From: Sporosarcina sp. HYO08
Lineage (GTDB): Bacteria; Bacillota; Bacilli; Bacillales_A; Planococcaceae
Reading direction: 5' to 3'
NCBI RefSeq assembly: GCF_001563475.1
Contig: NZ_LPUT01000001.1
Span: forward strand, 186,001-250,000
Length of the DNA stretch: 64,000 nt
A model generated the notes under the pieces. It had not been told where the DNA came from, ran no database searches, and saw nothing but the letters and a program-made list of their open reading frames with translations. Both the position numbers and the translations under genes were made by a program. Shown piece by piece: positions 48,226 through 57,052 of the stretch. How positions within the stretch are numbered: the first letter of the stretch is position 1; each line of letters starts with the position of its first letter.

Positions 48226-50853
48226 ATGACGACTAGAAAGAAAATCGTCTTATTGGACGGCAATAGCCTTGCGTATCGGGCATTTTTCGCATTGCCTTTA
48301 TTAACAAATGATAGCGGGATCCATACGAATGCTGTCTACGGATTTACGATGATGTTGCAAAATATTCTTGCGGATGAAAAGCCGACACATATACTCGTTG
48401 CATGGGATGCCGGAAAGACGACATTCCGTCATAAAACATTTGGAGAGTATAAAGGAGGCAGGCAAAAAACACCGCCTGAGCTATCCGAACAATTCCCTTA
48501 TTTACGAAAACTATTAGAAGCTTACAACATCCCGCAATACGAGCTTGACCAATATGAAGCGGATGACATCATCGGCACGCTCAGTCAGGCAGGAGACGGG
48601 GAAGAGATGGAAGTCGTTGTCATTTCAGGGGATAAAGACTTAACACAGCTTGCAAGTGAGCATACAACTGTCTATATTACCCGCAAAGGCATAACGGATA
48701 TTGAAAAATTTACACCGGATCATGTTTTTGAAAAGTATGGCATCCAGCCGCATCAAATTATCGACATGAAAGGATTAATGGGAGATCCTTCCGATAACAT
48801 TCCAGGCGTCCCAGGTGTTGGTGAAAAAACAGCATTAAAGCTATTGAAGGAATTTGGTTCGATCGAAAAAGTTTATGAATCCCTTGGAACAATTACGGCC
48901 AAAAAATTAAAAGAGAATTTAACAGAAAATGAGCGTCAAGCTTTTATGAGTAAAGAATTGGCGACAATTGAGGTGAACGCACCGATTACTGTTTCACTTG
49001 ATGAGTTATCTTACAGTGGGCCGGATATGGAAAAAGTAGTTGATATTTACAGCGAACTAAAATTCAAAACATTATTAGATAAAATTGCACCGGAAGCATC
49101 CTCGGAACCGATGGCCGAAATTGAAGTGAAGATTGTATCTGAACTTACGGACGCGGATCTGAAAGGTGTAATGGCGTTCCATGTTGAAATGATGGACGAA
49201 AATTATTTAACAGCAGACATTCTAGGCTTTAGTTTGGCGGATGAAGATCAAGTACTATTTGCCCCGACATCTGTTGCGCTTGAATCTGAAGCATTCAAAA
49301 ACTGGTTGCAAGATGAAACAAAAAAGAAATTTACATCGGATTCTAAAGCAGCCTATGCTGCCCTACTAGAACGTGGAGTTGAAGTACAAGGTTTGGAATT
49401 CGATCTTGTCCTTGCGGCGTACATTGTCAATCCATCCCTCTCTCAAACGGATGTTGCATCCATTACACGCGAATTTGGCTTAACGGATGTTGAGCAAGAT
49501 GAGGTGGTCTATGGAAAAGGCGCCAAAAAATCCGTACCATCAGAACAAGAAGTCGCAGAACATGCAAGCAGAAAAGCAAAAGCCATTTGGATGTTGCGTG
49601 CTAAATTAGAAGATAGACTAAAGGAAAATGGCCAATTTGAGCTGTATCATGAACTTGAGCTTCCGCTTGCAAAGATTCTTTGGAAAATGGAATCCACTGG
49701 CGTGAAAGCAGATCTGCAAACGTTGCAAAATATCGGGGCAGAACTAACAGCAAGACTTCAAGAGCTAGAAAAAGTTATCTATGAAATGGCTGGAGAAAAA
49801 TTCAACATTAATTCTCCCAAACAGCTTGGTGTCATTTTATTTGAAAAAATTGGTCTTACACCAATTAAAAAAACAAAAACAGGCTATTCAACGGCAGCCG
49901 ATGTACTTGAAAAACTTGAAAGCGAACATGAAATTATCGGTCATATTTTAACGTACCGTCAATTAGGCAAACTGAATTCCACTTATATTGAAGGGTTATC
50001 AAAAGAAATCCATGAGGATGGAAAAATTCATACGCGATTCCAGCAAGCTCTTACAACGACTGGACGTTTAAGCTCCATTAATCCAAACTTGCAAAACATA
50101 CCGATCCGCTTAGAGGAAGGCCGGAAAATTCGGGCTGCCTTTGTCCCATCGGAGCCCGGTTGGTATATGTTTGCAGCAGACTATTCCCAAATTGAGTTGC
50201 GCGTACTTGCACACATTTCTAAAGACGAAAAGTTAATTGAAGCGTTCAGGGAAGGAGCGGACATCCATACGAAAACAGCGATGGATGTATTCGGTGTCGG
50301 TCAAGAAGAAGTAACGTCTAACATGCGCCGCGCCGCAAAAGCTGTTAACTTTGGCATTATTTATGGAATTAGTGATTATGGTTTATCGCAAAACTTAAAC
50401 ATTACACGAAAAGAAGCAGGGCAATTTATCGATACGTATTTAGCGAGCTTTCCAGGCGTCAAGCAATATATGGATGATATCGTGGCAGATGCAAAAATGA
50501 AAGGATATGTCACAACACTCTTAAATAGAAGACGTTATTTACCGGAAATTACAAGTTCGAATTTCAATTTAAGAGGTTTTGCTGAAAGAACTGCGATGAA
50601 CACACCGATCCAAGGAAGTGCGGCAGACATCATTAAAAAAGCGATGATTGATATGGCGGAAAGACTTAAAGAAGAGAATATGCAAACACGCATGCTGCTA
50701 CAAGTACATGACGAGTTAATTTTCGAAGCGCCCCAAGAAGAACTTGAAAAACTGAAACAAATCGTACCAGAAGTGATGGAAAATGCGATCTCGTTAAAGG
50801 TGCCGCTTAAAGTTGATTGGGCGTATGGTTTGTCTTGGTATGATACGAAGTGA
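48226..50853 (+). CDS. polA: DNA polymerase I
   Basis: Repair and Okazaki-fragment polymerase. The 875 residues hold a 5'-3' exonuclease domain (1-290), an inactive 3'-5' exonuclease-like region (about 300-465) and the family A polymerase domain with YSQIELRVLAH, RRAAKAVNFGIIYGIS and LLQVHDELIFE. The exonuclease I motif reads FHVEMMD where a proofreading enzyme has DxE, so proofreading is absent, as in other Bacillus Pol I. The ATG at 48226 follows GAGGAG. It starts a polA-mutM-coaE cluster. Confidence 0.97.
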   Translation: MTTRKKIVLLDGNSLAYRAFFALPLLTNDSGIHTNAVYGFTMMLQNILADEKPTHILVAWDAGKTTFRHKTFGEYKGGRQKTPPELSEQFPYLRKLLEAYNIPQYELDQYEADDIIGTLSQAGDGEEMEVVVISGDKDLTQLASEHTTVYITRKGITDIEKFTPDHVFEKYGIQPHQIIDMKGLMGDPSDNIPGVPGVGEKTALKLLKEFGSIEKVYESLGTITAKKLKENLTENERQAFMSKELATIEVNAPITVSLDELSYSGPDMEKVVDIYSELKFKTLLDKIAPEASSEPMAEIEVKIVSELTDADLKGVMAFHVEMMDENYLTADILGFSLADEDQVLFAPTSVALESEAFKNWLQDETKKKFTSDSKAAYAALLERGVEVQGLEFDLVLAAYIVNPSLSQTDVASITREFGLTDVEQDEVVYGKGAKKSVPSEQEVAEHASRKAKAIWMLRAKLEDRLKENGQFELYHELELPLAKILWKMESTGVKADLQTLQNIGAELTARLQELEKVIYEMAGEKFNINSPKQLGVILFEKIGLTPIKKTKTGYSTAADVLEKLESEHEIIGHILTYRQLGKLNSTYIEGLSKEIHEDGKIHTRFQQALTTTGRLSSINPNLQNIPIRLEEGRKIRAAFVPSEPGWYMFAADYSQIELRVLAHISKDEKLIEAFREGADIHTKTAMDVFGVGQEEVTSNMRRAAKAVNFGIIYGISDYGLSQNLNITRKEAGQFIDTYLASFPGVKQYMDDIVADAKMKGYVTTLLNRRRYLPEITSSNFNLRGFAERTAMNTPIQGSAADIIKKAMIDMAERLKEENMQTRMLLQVHDELIFEAPQEELEKLKQIVPEVMENAISLKVPLKVDWAYGLSWYDTK

Positions 50854-50862
50854 GGGAATGCT

Positions 50863-51735
50863 ATGCCTGAATTGCCAGAGGTAGAAGGAGTTGTTCGTGC
50901 ACTGCAACCTGTTTCGATCGGTCAAACCATTCAATCTGTAACTGTATCTGAAACGGTCATTGAATCGAAGCAGCTTGGTAAAGAAACAATCATAAAAGGA
51001 ATCCCTGTTGAAGAGTTTGCAGAACAGTTAGTAGGAATGACGATTTCCGAAGTGACGAGGAGAAGCAAATATATTTACTTCCAATTAATGAAAGACGAAA
51101 AAACCTGTTTGCTTGTAAGCCATCTAGGCATGTCTGGTGCTTGGTTTTCAGTTGAAACGGTTGACCAAATACCCGAAGCGAAATTTAGGAACCATGCCCA
51201 TGTCATTTTGACATTGGGCAATGGTCGATTACTCGTCTATTCAGATATTCGCCGCTTTGGGGAATTAAGACTTCTAGGCTGTGAATCAGATCATCCGTCG
51301 CTTCTTAAAATGGCACCAGAACCATTTGACGAAGGGGCTTGTGAATATTTTCTTTCAATGGCAGCTACACCAAAATACCATAAGAAGCCGATTAAAGAAG
51401 TGATCATGGATGGGCATGTCATTTCGGGATGCGGCAATATTTACGCGACAGAAGCGTTATTTAAGATGGGCCTCCATCCTGCTAGAACAGCGGATCGAAT
51501 TAGCGAAAAAAAGAAAAAGGAATTATTTCGCGTAATTGTTGATGTTTTACAGGAGAGCATCGATGCGGGAGGCAGCTCTATTTCTGATTACCGGAATATC
51601 AATGGACAGGCGGGGACGATGCAGGATCGGCTTAAAATGTACGGCAGAAAAACTTGTCCAGATTGCGGGAAAGAGACAAAAAGTATGAAAATTGCCGGTC
51701 GAACGTCCGTTTATTGCCCAGCTTGTCAAAAGTAA
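50863..51735 (+). CDS. mutM: Formamidopyrimidine-DNA glycosylase
   Basis: Base-excision repair enzyme that removes 8-oxoguanine and formamidopyrimidines. After Met comes the catalytic PELPEVEGVVR with the N-terminal proline nucleophile. A helix-two-turn-helix and the zinc finger CPDC...CPAC (residues about 265-287) end the 290-residue protein. It lies 9 bases after polA and 12 bases before coaE, an evident operon linking it to gap filling by Pol I. Confidence 0.97.
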   Translation: MPELPEVEGVVRALQPVSIGQTIQSVTVSETVIESKQLGKETIIKGIPVEEFAEQLVGMTISEVTRRSKYIYFQLMKDEKTCLLVSHLGMSGAWFSVETVDQIPEAKFRNHAHVILTLGNGRLLVYSDIRRFGELRLLGCESDHPSLLKMAPEPFDEGACEYFLSMAATPKYHKKPIKEVIMDGHVISGCGNIYATEALFKMGLHPARTADRISEKKKKELFRVIVDVLQESIDAGGSSISDYRNINGQAGTMQDRLKMYGRKTCPDCGKETKSMKIAGRTSVYCPACQK

Positions 51736-51747
51736 TGCGAGGGGATT

Positions 51748-52347
51748 GTGGCTAAAGTGATTATCGGATTAACAGGAAGTATTGCTAGTGGTAAAAGTAC
51801 TGTGTCCAAGATGTTAAAGGAAAAGGGATATCCGATCGTTGATGCAGATGAAATTGCGCGGTTAGTCGTTGAGCCCGGCAGTCCCACACTATTAGAGATT
51901 CAACAACAATTTGGGATGGAGTTTATTCGTGAAGATGGTTCGTTAAACCGAGAACGGCTGGGGGAATGGATTTTTACACATCCTGCCGAACGCGAAAAAC
52001 TAAACGGCATCATTCATCCCGCTATTCGTAAAGAAATGTTGTCTCAAAAAGAAAAATGGATCGCAGCAGGCGCGGGCACGATCATTATGGATATTCCACT
52101 TTTGTTTGAAAGCAAACTGGAATCATATGTTGAAAAAATACTTGTCGTCTCCGTTACACCAGAAGTGCAATTAAGGCGGCTTATGGATCGAAATGTGTTA
52201 TCGGAAGAAGAAGCCAAAAAGCGGATTCAATCACAAATTCCGGTGGCGGACAAAGAAAAACGGGCAGATGCTATTATTCATAATAATGGTACATTGGCGG
52301 AAACGGAGCGTCAATTAAATACGCTAATTGAGGCATGGAACATCTAA
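51748..52347 (+). CDS. coaE: Dephospho-CoA kinase
   Basis: Last step of coenzyme A synthesis: phosphorylation of dephospho-CoA. The 199 residues have the P-loop GSIASGKST (about 10-18) and the DIPLLFES motif. The GTG start follows GAGGGG. It is the third gene of the polA-mutM-coaE cluster. In B. subtilis ytaF lies between mutM and coaE and is absent here. Confidence 0.95.
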   Translation: MAKVIIGLTGSIASGKSTVSKMLKEKGYPIVDADEIARLVVEPGSPTLLEIQQQFGMEFIREDGSLNRERLGEWIFTHPAEREKLNGIIHPAIRKEMLSQKEKWIAAGAGTIIMDIPLLFESKLESYVEKILVVSVTPEVQLRRLMDRNVLSEEEAKKRIQSQIPVADKEKRADAIIHNNGTLAETERQLNTLIEAWNI

Positions 52348-52411
52348 CCCAAAACAACGCAATGGCGAGAATATTCTATTTATTCATTAGAGACTTTCAT
52401 TTTGTTTGAAA

Positions 52412-52441
52412 TATGTTATACTAATTACCATATGATATAGA
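52412..52441 (+). promoter_or_regulatory. gapB promoter region with two CcpN-like operators
   Basis: TATGTTATACT (52412-52422) matches the CcpN consensus TRTGHYATAYW at every position, and TATGATATAGA (52431-52441) matches at 10 of 11. They are 19 bp apart, about two helical turns. The first includes a TATACT -10 element. CcpN represses gluconeogenic genes on glucose in B. subtilis. Confidence 0.72.
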
Positions 52442-52475
52442 AAAAGTATAACACAGACGCGGGAGGACTTGAATT

Positions 52476-53516
52476 ATGGCTACTTCAATTGCGATTAATG
52501 GGTTTGGACGAATTGGTAGAATGGTATTTCGTCAAATGATTCTTGAGGATGATCTTAATATTGTTGCGGTGAATGCATCTTATCCGGCGGAAACATTGGC
52601 ACACCTTATTAAATATGATACAAATCACGGTACATTTGATGGTGAAGTAATTGCAGAAGATAATGCATTAGTTGTAAATGGTAAGCGTGTGAAATTGATC
52701 GCTGAACGTGATCCTTCAAAACTTCCTTGGAAAGAGCTTGGCGTGGACATTGTAATTGAAGCAACGGGTGTCTTTAATGATCGTGAAAAAGCTGCACTTC
52801 ATCTAGATGCCGGCGCGAAAAAGGTATTATTAACAGCTCCTGGTAAAAATGAGGATGTCACAATTGTTCTGGGTGTGAACGATGACAAGCTTGACATTAA
52901 AAAACATGAAGTCATTTCGAATGCGAGCTGTACAACAAACTGTCTTGCACCAGTCGTAAAAGTATTGAATGATTCTTTCGGAATTGTAAACGGCTTAATG
53001 ACGACGGTTCATGCTTATACAAACGACCAGAAAAACTTGGATAATCCGCATAAAGATCTTCGTCGTGCACGTGCATGTGCACAGTCAATCATTCCAACTT
53101 CAACAGGCGCTGCGAAAGCATTGTCTCTTGTACTTCCAGAACTGGAAGGGAAAATTCATGGAATGGCATTACGCGTACCAACACCAAACGTTTCCCTTGT
53201 CGATCTAGTTGTAGATGTCGAGAAGGACGTGACTGTCGAAATGATCAACGAAGCATTCCAAAAGGCTGCTGAAGGACCACTTGCGGGTATTCTTCGTTTC
53301 ACAACAGAGCCGCTTGTATCGATCGACTTCAACACATCTTCAGAGTCTGCCATTATTGATGGACTTTCAACAATTGTTATGGGTGATCGCAAAGTTAAAG
53401 TACTTGCATGGTATGATAATGAATGGGGTTATTCTGCACGCGTTGTTGGATTGACAAAAAAAGTAGCTGATAGTTTAAAGTCAATCGCTAAAGAAGACCT
53501 TAAAATGAACGCCTAA
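52476..53516 (+). CDS. gapB: Gluconeogenic glyceraldehyde-3-phosphate dehydrogenase
   Basis: NADP-preferring GAPDH working toward gluconeogenesis. The 346 residues include GFGRIGR, the catalytic cysteine in [12 protein letters not shown] and the conserved ending [15 protein letters not shown]. After the second strand it has [12 protein letters not shown], the GapB pattern, where glycolytic GapA carries an Asp that selects NAD. Gene order coaE-gapB-nrdR supports the assignment, though speD is missing between gapB and nrdR. CcpN-like sites upstream predict repression on glucose. GGGAGG precedes the ATG. Confidence 0.95.
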   Translation: MATSIAINGFGRIGRMVFRQMILEDDLNIVAVNASYPAETLAHLIKYDTNHGTFDGEVIAEDNALVVNGKRVKLIAERDPSKLPWKELGVDIVIEATGVFNDREKAALHLDAGAKKVLLTAPGKNEDVTIVLGVNDDKLDIKKHEVISNASCTTNCLAPVVKVLNDSFGIVNGLMTTVHAYTNDQKNLDNPHKDLRRARACAQSIIPTSTGAAKALSLVLPELEGKIHGMALRVPTPNVSLVDLVVDVEKDVTVEMINEAFQKAAEGPLAGILRFTTEPLVSIDFNTSSESAIIDGLSTIVMGDRKVKVLAWYDNEWGYSARVVGLTKKVADSLKSIAKEDLKMNA

Positions 53517-53531
53517 AATAAATGTGATGAA

Positions 53532-53570
53532 AAGCGTCCTACCAAGACGAGATGACGGTAGGACGTTTTT
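53532..53570 (+). terminator. Intrinsic terminator of gapB
   Basis: CGTCCTACC and GGTAGGACG pair around a 13-base loop, followed by five T. Confidence 0.88.
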
Positions 53571-53629
53571 CTCGTTCTATTGAACTGAGGGAAAGATTTA
53601 CTTGAAAAACCTATCCCTATATGGTTTTC

Positions 53630-53638
53630 TGTTATAAT
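53630..53638 (+). promoter_or_regulatory. Extended -10 promoter of nrdR
   Basis: TGTTATAAT (53630-53638) is a consensus extended -10. No good -35 is visible at the normal distance. Confidence 0.5.
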
Positions 53639-53674
53639 AATACTACTATTTACGGAAAAGCGGTGGAAACAATT

Positions 53675-54169
53675 ATGAAATGTCCAGCTTGCCATTACAA
53701 TGGCACCCGGGTCGTCGATTCTAGACCGGCAGAAGAAAGCAGATCGATTCGGCGTCGCAGGGAATGTGAAAAGTGCGGGTTCCGTTTTACGACGTTCGAA
53801 AAGGTGGAATATATGCCGTTAATTGTCGTGAAAAAAGACGGTTCACAAGAAGAGTTTAGTGGTGAAAAACTATTACGCGGGCTTCTGCGAGCATGTGAAA
53901 AACGACCGGTTCCTTTGGAGGATTTAAAAAACATCGTCTACTTGATTGAAAAAGATCTAAGAAGTTCAGGTGTTTCGGAAATTCAATCCGATCAAGTCGG
54001 TGAAATGGTGATGGAACGGTTAGCGGATGTTGATGAAGTCGCGTATGTCCGTTTTGCATCCGTTTATCGCCAGTACAAAGATATCGACTTTTTCATCGAG
54101 GAATTACAGAAGTTGCAAAACCGAAAAAGCTGTGAAAAACTAGAGGATGCTCAACGTAAAACAGACTAA
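53675..54169 (+). CDS. nrdR: Ribonucleotide reductase repressor NrdR
   Basis: Nucleotide-sensing repressor of ribonucleotide reductase genes. The 164 residues comprise a zinc ribbon (C3, C6, C31, C34) that binds DNA and an ATP-cone (about 49-139) that reads the ATP/dATP ratio. The ATG at 53675 follows GGTGGA, and upstream in-frame codons overlap the promoter. It precedes dnaB and dnaI, the same order as in B. subtilis, linking dNTP supply to replication initiation. Confidence 0.96.
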   Translation: MKCPACHYNGTRVVDSRPAEESRSIRRRRECEKCGFRFTTFEKVEYMPLIVVKKDGSQEEFSGEKLLRGLLRACEKRPVPLEDLKNIVYLIEKDLRSSGVSEIQSDQVGEMVMERLADVDEVAYVRFASVYRQYKDIDFFIEELQKLQNRKSCEKLEDAQRKTD

Positions 54170-54208
54170 CAGTCGAGTGTGGGACAGCACCTAAAAAGGA
54201 GGATGTCG

Positions 54209-55582
54209 ATGGCGGCACTTTATAAAGAACTGCAACCCGTAGATGTTTATAAAATAAGGTTGTCACATCCATTTTCGGACTATGATCGACAATTGCTTAC
54301 ATTATTTTACCAGCCGCTCATCGGTTCTCAAGCGATGAGCCTTTTTATGACACTGTGGGCAGATGCGGAGCAGCCTTTTAAAAAAGAATATACACATTAT
54401 CATTTAATGAATACATTAACATTGCCTCTTGGTCCGATTTTCGAAGCGCGTATTTCTCTTGAGGCAATTGGACTTATGCGAACGTATCAAAAAACTGAAG
54501 GCGCTATTCGAGAATTTGCATATGAATTGTTGCCTCCATTAGATGCAAAAACCTTTTTTGCAGACCCTCTACTATCTACATTTCTTTTTAGTAAAATTGG
54601 CGAACAGTCATATCGTAATTTACGTACCCGCTTTATGGTCAACAACGAGGTAGAAGCAGGTTTTAACGATATATCTCGAACATTCCTTGATGTGTATAAG
54701 CCTGTTCAAGTAGACTTCGCATCCATGAGCAATGAGCCATCACAGTTTGTAGGAAAGAAAGCATCAGAAGGTATTCCTTTTGAACAAAATGATTTTGATT
54801 TTGATTTTGATCTGCTTCGATCGGGTTTATCAGAGCAAATGGTACCACAGTCTGCATTGTCGTCTATTTCCAACGACCTCATTGCAAGACTTGCTTTTCT
54901 ATACTCACTTACGCCATTAGACATGCAGAAAGTTATCATGATGGCGCTAGATGATCAGTTGCAGTTACCTGAGGAACGTTTGCGAAAAGCTGCAGCAGAG
55001 TTTTATAAATTACATGTCTCTCAGGAAGCGCCAATTTTACACAAAGTGTTTCAACAGACAGTGCCGAAAATGCCGGAAAGGCCTGTAACACGTGAGGATG
55101 AATTAATTTTTTACTTGGAAAACACGCCTCCAATCGAAATGCTAAGAGATATTAACGGGAAGGAGCCACTTTCAGTAGATGTGAAATTGGCGGAAAAGCT
55201 TATTAATACACACGGGTTTTCTGTAGGGGTCGTCAATGTTTTACTGCAGTACGTCTATTTAAGAAATGACGGAAAATTAACGAATAATTACGTGGAACGG
55301 ATCGCTTCCCATTGGATGAACAAGGGGATTAATGACGCAAGGGCTGCTTTAGAAATTTCCAGAAGAGAACAAGACCAATATTTAAAATGGAAAAATGAAG
55401 AACAGAAAAAGCAGCCGTCTAGAAGAAAAAAGACAGCTTCCCGTGAAGAGAAAATACCAGAGTGGTTTTATAAAAAAGAACAAAAACCGAAAGATCAGGC
55501 ACCAGCATCTGACCCTGCAATTGATCAGAAACGCCAGGAATTATTGAAGAAAATGAATGCACTTAGAAATGAGGTGGAATGA
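54209..55582 (+). CDS. dnaB: Replication initiation and membrane attachment protein DnaB
   Basis: Gram-positive DnaB, which works with DnaD and DnaI to load the replicative helicase DnaC at origins. It is not the helicase itself. The 457 residues have the two DnaB/DnaD-type domains and a charged, Lys-rich C-terminal tail. The ATG at 54209 lies 6 bases after AAGGAGG. An ATG two codons earlier is too close to that site. It ends one base before the likely dnaI start, so the two are translationally coupled. Confidence 0.93.
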   Translation: MAALYKELQPVDVYKIRLSHPFSDYDRQLLTLFYQPLIGSQAMSLFMTLWADAEQPFKKEYTHYHLMNTLTLPLGPIFEARISLEAIGLMRTYQKTEGAIREFAYELLPPLDAKTFFADPLLSTFLFSKIGEQSYRNLRTRFMVNNEVEAGFNDISRTFLDVYKPVQVDFASMSNEPSQFVGKKASEGIPFEQNDFDFDFDLLRSGLSEQMVPQSALSSISNDLIARLAFLYSLTPLDMQKVIMMALDDQLQLPEERLRKAAAEFYKLHVSQEAPILHKVFQQTVPKMPERPVTREDELIFYLENTPPIEMLRDINGKEPLSVDVKLAEKLINTHGFSVGVVNVLLQYVYLRNDGKLTNNYVERIASHWMNKGINDARAALEISRREQDQYLKWKNEEQKKQPSRRKKTASREEKIPEWFYKKEQKPKDQAPASDPAIDQKRQELLKKMNALRNEVE

Positions 55583-55583
55583 T

Positions 55584-56528
55584 TTGGAGAGGATTGGAGA
55601 AACGATGAAACGTGTTGTGAAAGCACCCGACTTTGTCAAGCGCTATGAACAGCTCCGGGGTGAAGTGATGGAGCATCCTGGCGTGCAACAGTTTTTATCG
55701 GCTCATGCCAGTGAAGTCAACAAAGAAATCGTGGATCGAAGTCTTGGAAAGCTATATGAATATGCAACATCTTCTCACGGCTGCGGCCGTTGTACGGATT
55801 TGTCTAACTGCGTAAACATGTTAAAGGGCTTTGAACCGAAATTGGTGTTAGCGCAAGGGCTCATTGACGTAGATTATACGAAATGTCCAAATAAACAACT
55901 AGACGATGAACGGCGAAATGTCTCAAAAATGGTTGATAGTCTGTACATGCCGAAAGATGTGATGGAGGCACGCTTGCCTGACATAGATATTTTTTATGAT
56001 GACAGCAGAGTGCATGCCGTAGAAGCAGCTCATCGATTTTTAACGAATTTTGACCAGACAGGGAAGCTGCCTGAACGCGGCTTGTATATTTACGGTCCTT
56101 TTGGCATCGGAAAGTCCTTTATACTAGGCGCACTTGCAAATGAATTGGCCAATCGACGGGTTCGAACCGTCGTCGTTTACGTACCTGAATTTTTGCGTGA
56201 AATGAAACAATCCATTCAAGATCAATCACTAAATGAGAAGATTGATTTTGTGAAAAATGCACAAGTACTTATGCTTGATGATATTGGGGCGGAAACGATG
56301 TCTACTTGGACACGCGATGAAGTATTAGGAACGATCTTGCAACATCGAATGGCTGAAAAACTACCGACCTTTTTCACATCAAACTTTGATTTTGAAGGGT
56401 TGGAGCATCACTTGGCCTATACGCAGCGCGGTGAAAAAGAAGTGGTGAAGGCTGCACGCATTATGGAAAGAGTTCGAGCAGGTTCAATCCCTATTCAATT
56501 AGATGGGGAAAATAGAAGAGGACATTAA
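55584..56528 (+). CDS. dnaI: Primosomal protein DnaI (helicase loader)
   Basis: AAA+ ATPase that loads the replicative helicase with DnaB. Cysteines C67, C70, C76 and C101 form the N-terminal zinc-binding, helicase-interacting region. The ATPase has Walker A GPFGIGKS (171-178) and Walker B LMLDD. The TTG at 55584 was chosen because MERIGETMKRVVKAPDF aligns residue for residue with the start of B. subtilis DnaI and GAGGTGG lies just upstream. An ATG at 55605 would cut off conserved residues. It is 314 residues against about 311. Confidence 0.94.
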   Translation: MERIGETMKRVVKAPDFVKRYEQLRGEVMEHPGVQQFLSAHASEVNKEIVDRSLGKLYEYATSSHGCGRCTDLSNCVNMLKGFEPKLVLAQGLIDVDYTKCPNKQLDDERRNVSKMVDSLYMPKDVMEARLPDIDIFYDDSRVHAVEAAHRFLTNFDQTGKLPERGLYIYGPFGIGKSFILGALANELANRRVRTVVVYVPEFLREMKQSIQDQSLNEKIDFVKNAQVLMLDDIGAETMSTWTRDEVLGTILQHRMAEKLPTFFTSNFDFEGLEHHLAYTQRGEKEVVKAARIMERVRAGSIPIQLDGENRRGH

Positions 56529-56529
56529 T

Positions 56530-56562
56530 AATGCCTGTCTGGAAAAGTTCCGGACAGGCATT
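56530..56562 (+). repeat. Inverted repeat after dnaI
   Basis: AATGCCTGTC and GACAGGCATT form a strong stem without a T-run. It may stabilise the 3' end or act as a weak terminator before the thrS promoter. Confidence 0.6.
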
Positions 56563-56669
56563 ATACAGTCATCGTATTTTGTTGTGTGATTTTCATTGCA
56601 TTGTGCTTGGGTTGCGGCACTATTCATACTATGGACGATTACTTTAAACTTATACGAAAAAATTCAAGC

Positions 56670-56698
56670 TTGCAATATATTGAAAACAGGCGTATACT
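56670..56698 (+). promoter_or_regulatory. Promoter of the thrS T-box leader
   Basis: TTGCAA (56670-56675), 17 bp, TATACT (56693-56698), at the head of the leader. Confidence 0.72.
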
Positions 56699-56709
56699 CA
56701 TTCTTAATT

Positions 56710-57010
56710 AAAGGTAAATGCATAGAAGAGGATAATAATTGATTGATTCATCTTACCAGAGAACAAGGTCAATGGCTGGAAACCTTGAGGAATGAATGAT
56801 CGATTTACCACCTCTGAGCAGCATCAGTGAACAGTAGTAGTTGATGCCGGTAACGGTCCGTTAGCCGCAATCGAGCTTCGTCTTTCCGATGCTTTTTTGT
56901 CTAGCACTAGCGTCTAGACGCTACCGCTTTTCGGGAGCATTCGGACAGAAGGAAGAAGGGTGGAACCACGAGCACAGCCTCGTCCCTTTTATAGGGACGG
57001 GGCTTTTTTG
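56710..57010 (+). ncRNA. T-box leader (threonine) with terminator
   Basis: tRNA-sensing attenuator of thrS. The T-box core GGGTGGAACCACG lies at 56958-56970. An ACC at 56807-56809 is the likely threonine specifier. The terminator CTCGTCCC/GGGACGGGG with six T ends near 57009. The region before the T-box holds an extra hairpin built on the perfect palindrome AGCGTCTAGACGCT (about 56909-56922), longer than a typical stem III. Confidence 0.93.
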
Positions 57011-57052
57011 TCGTTTTGTAAAGTTCGTAACAGTAAAAAGGAGTGTAATAAA

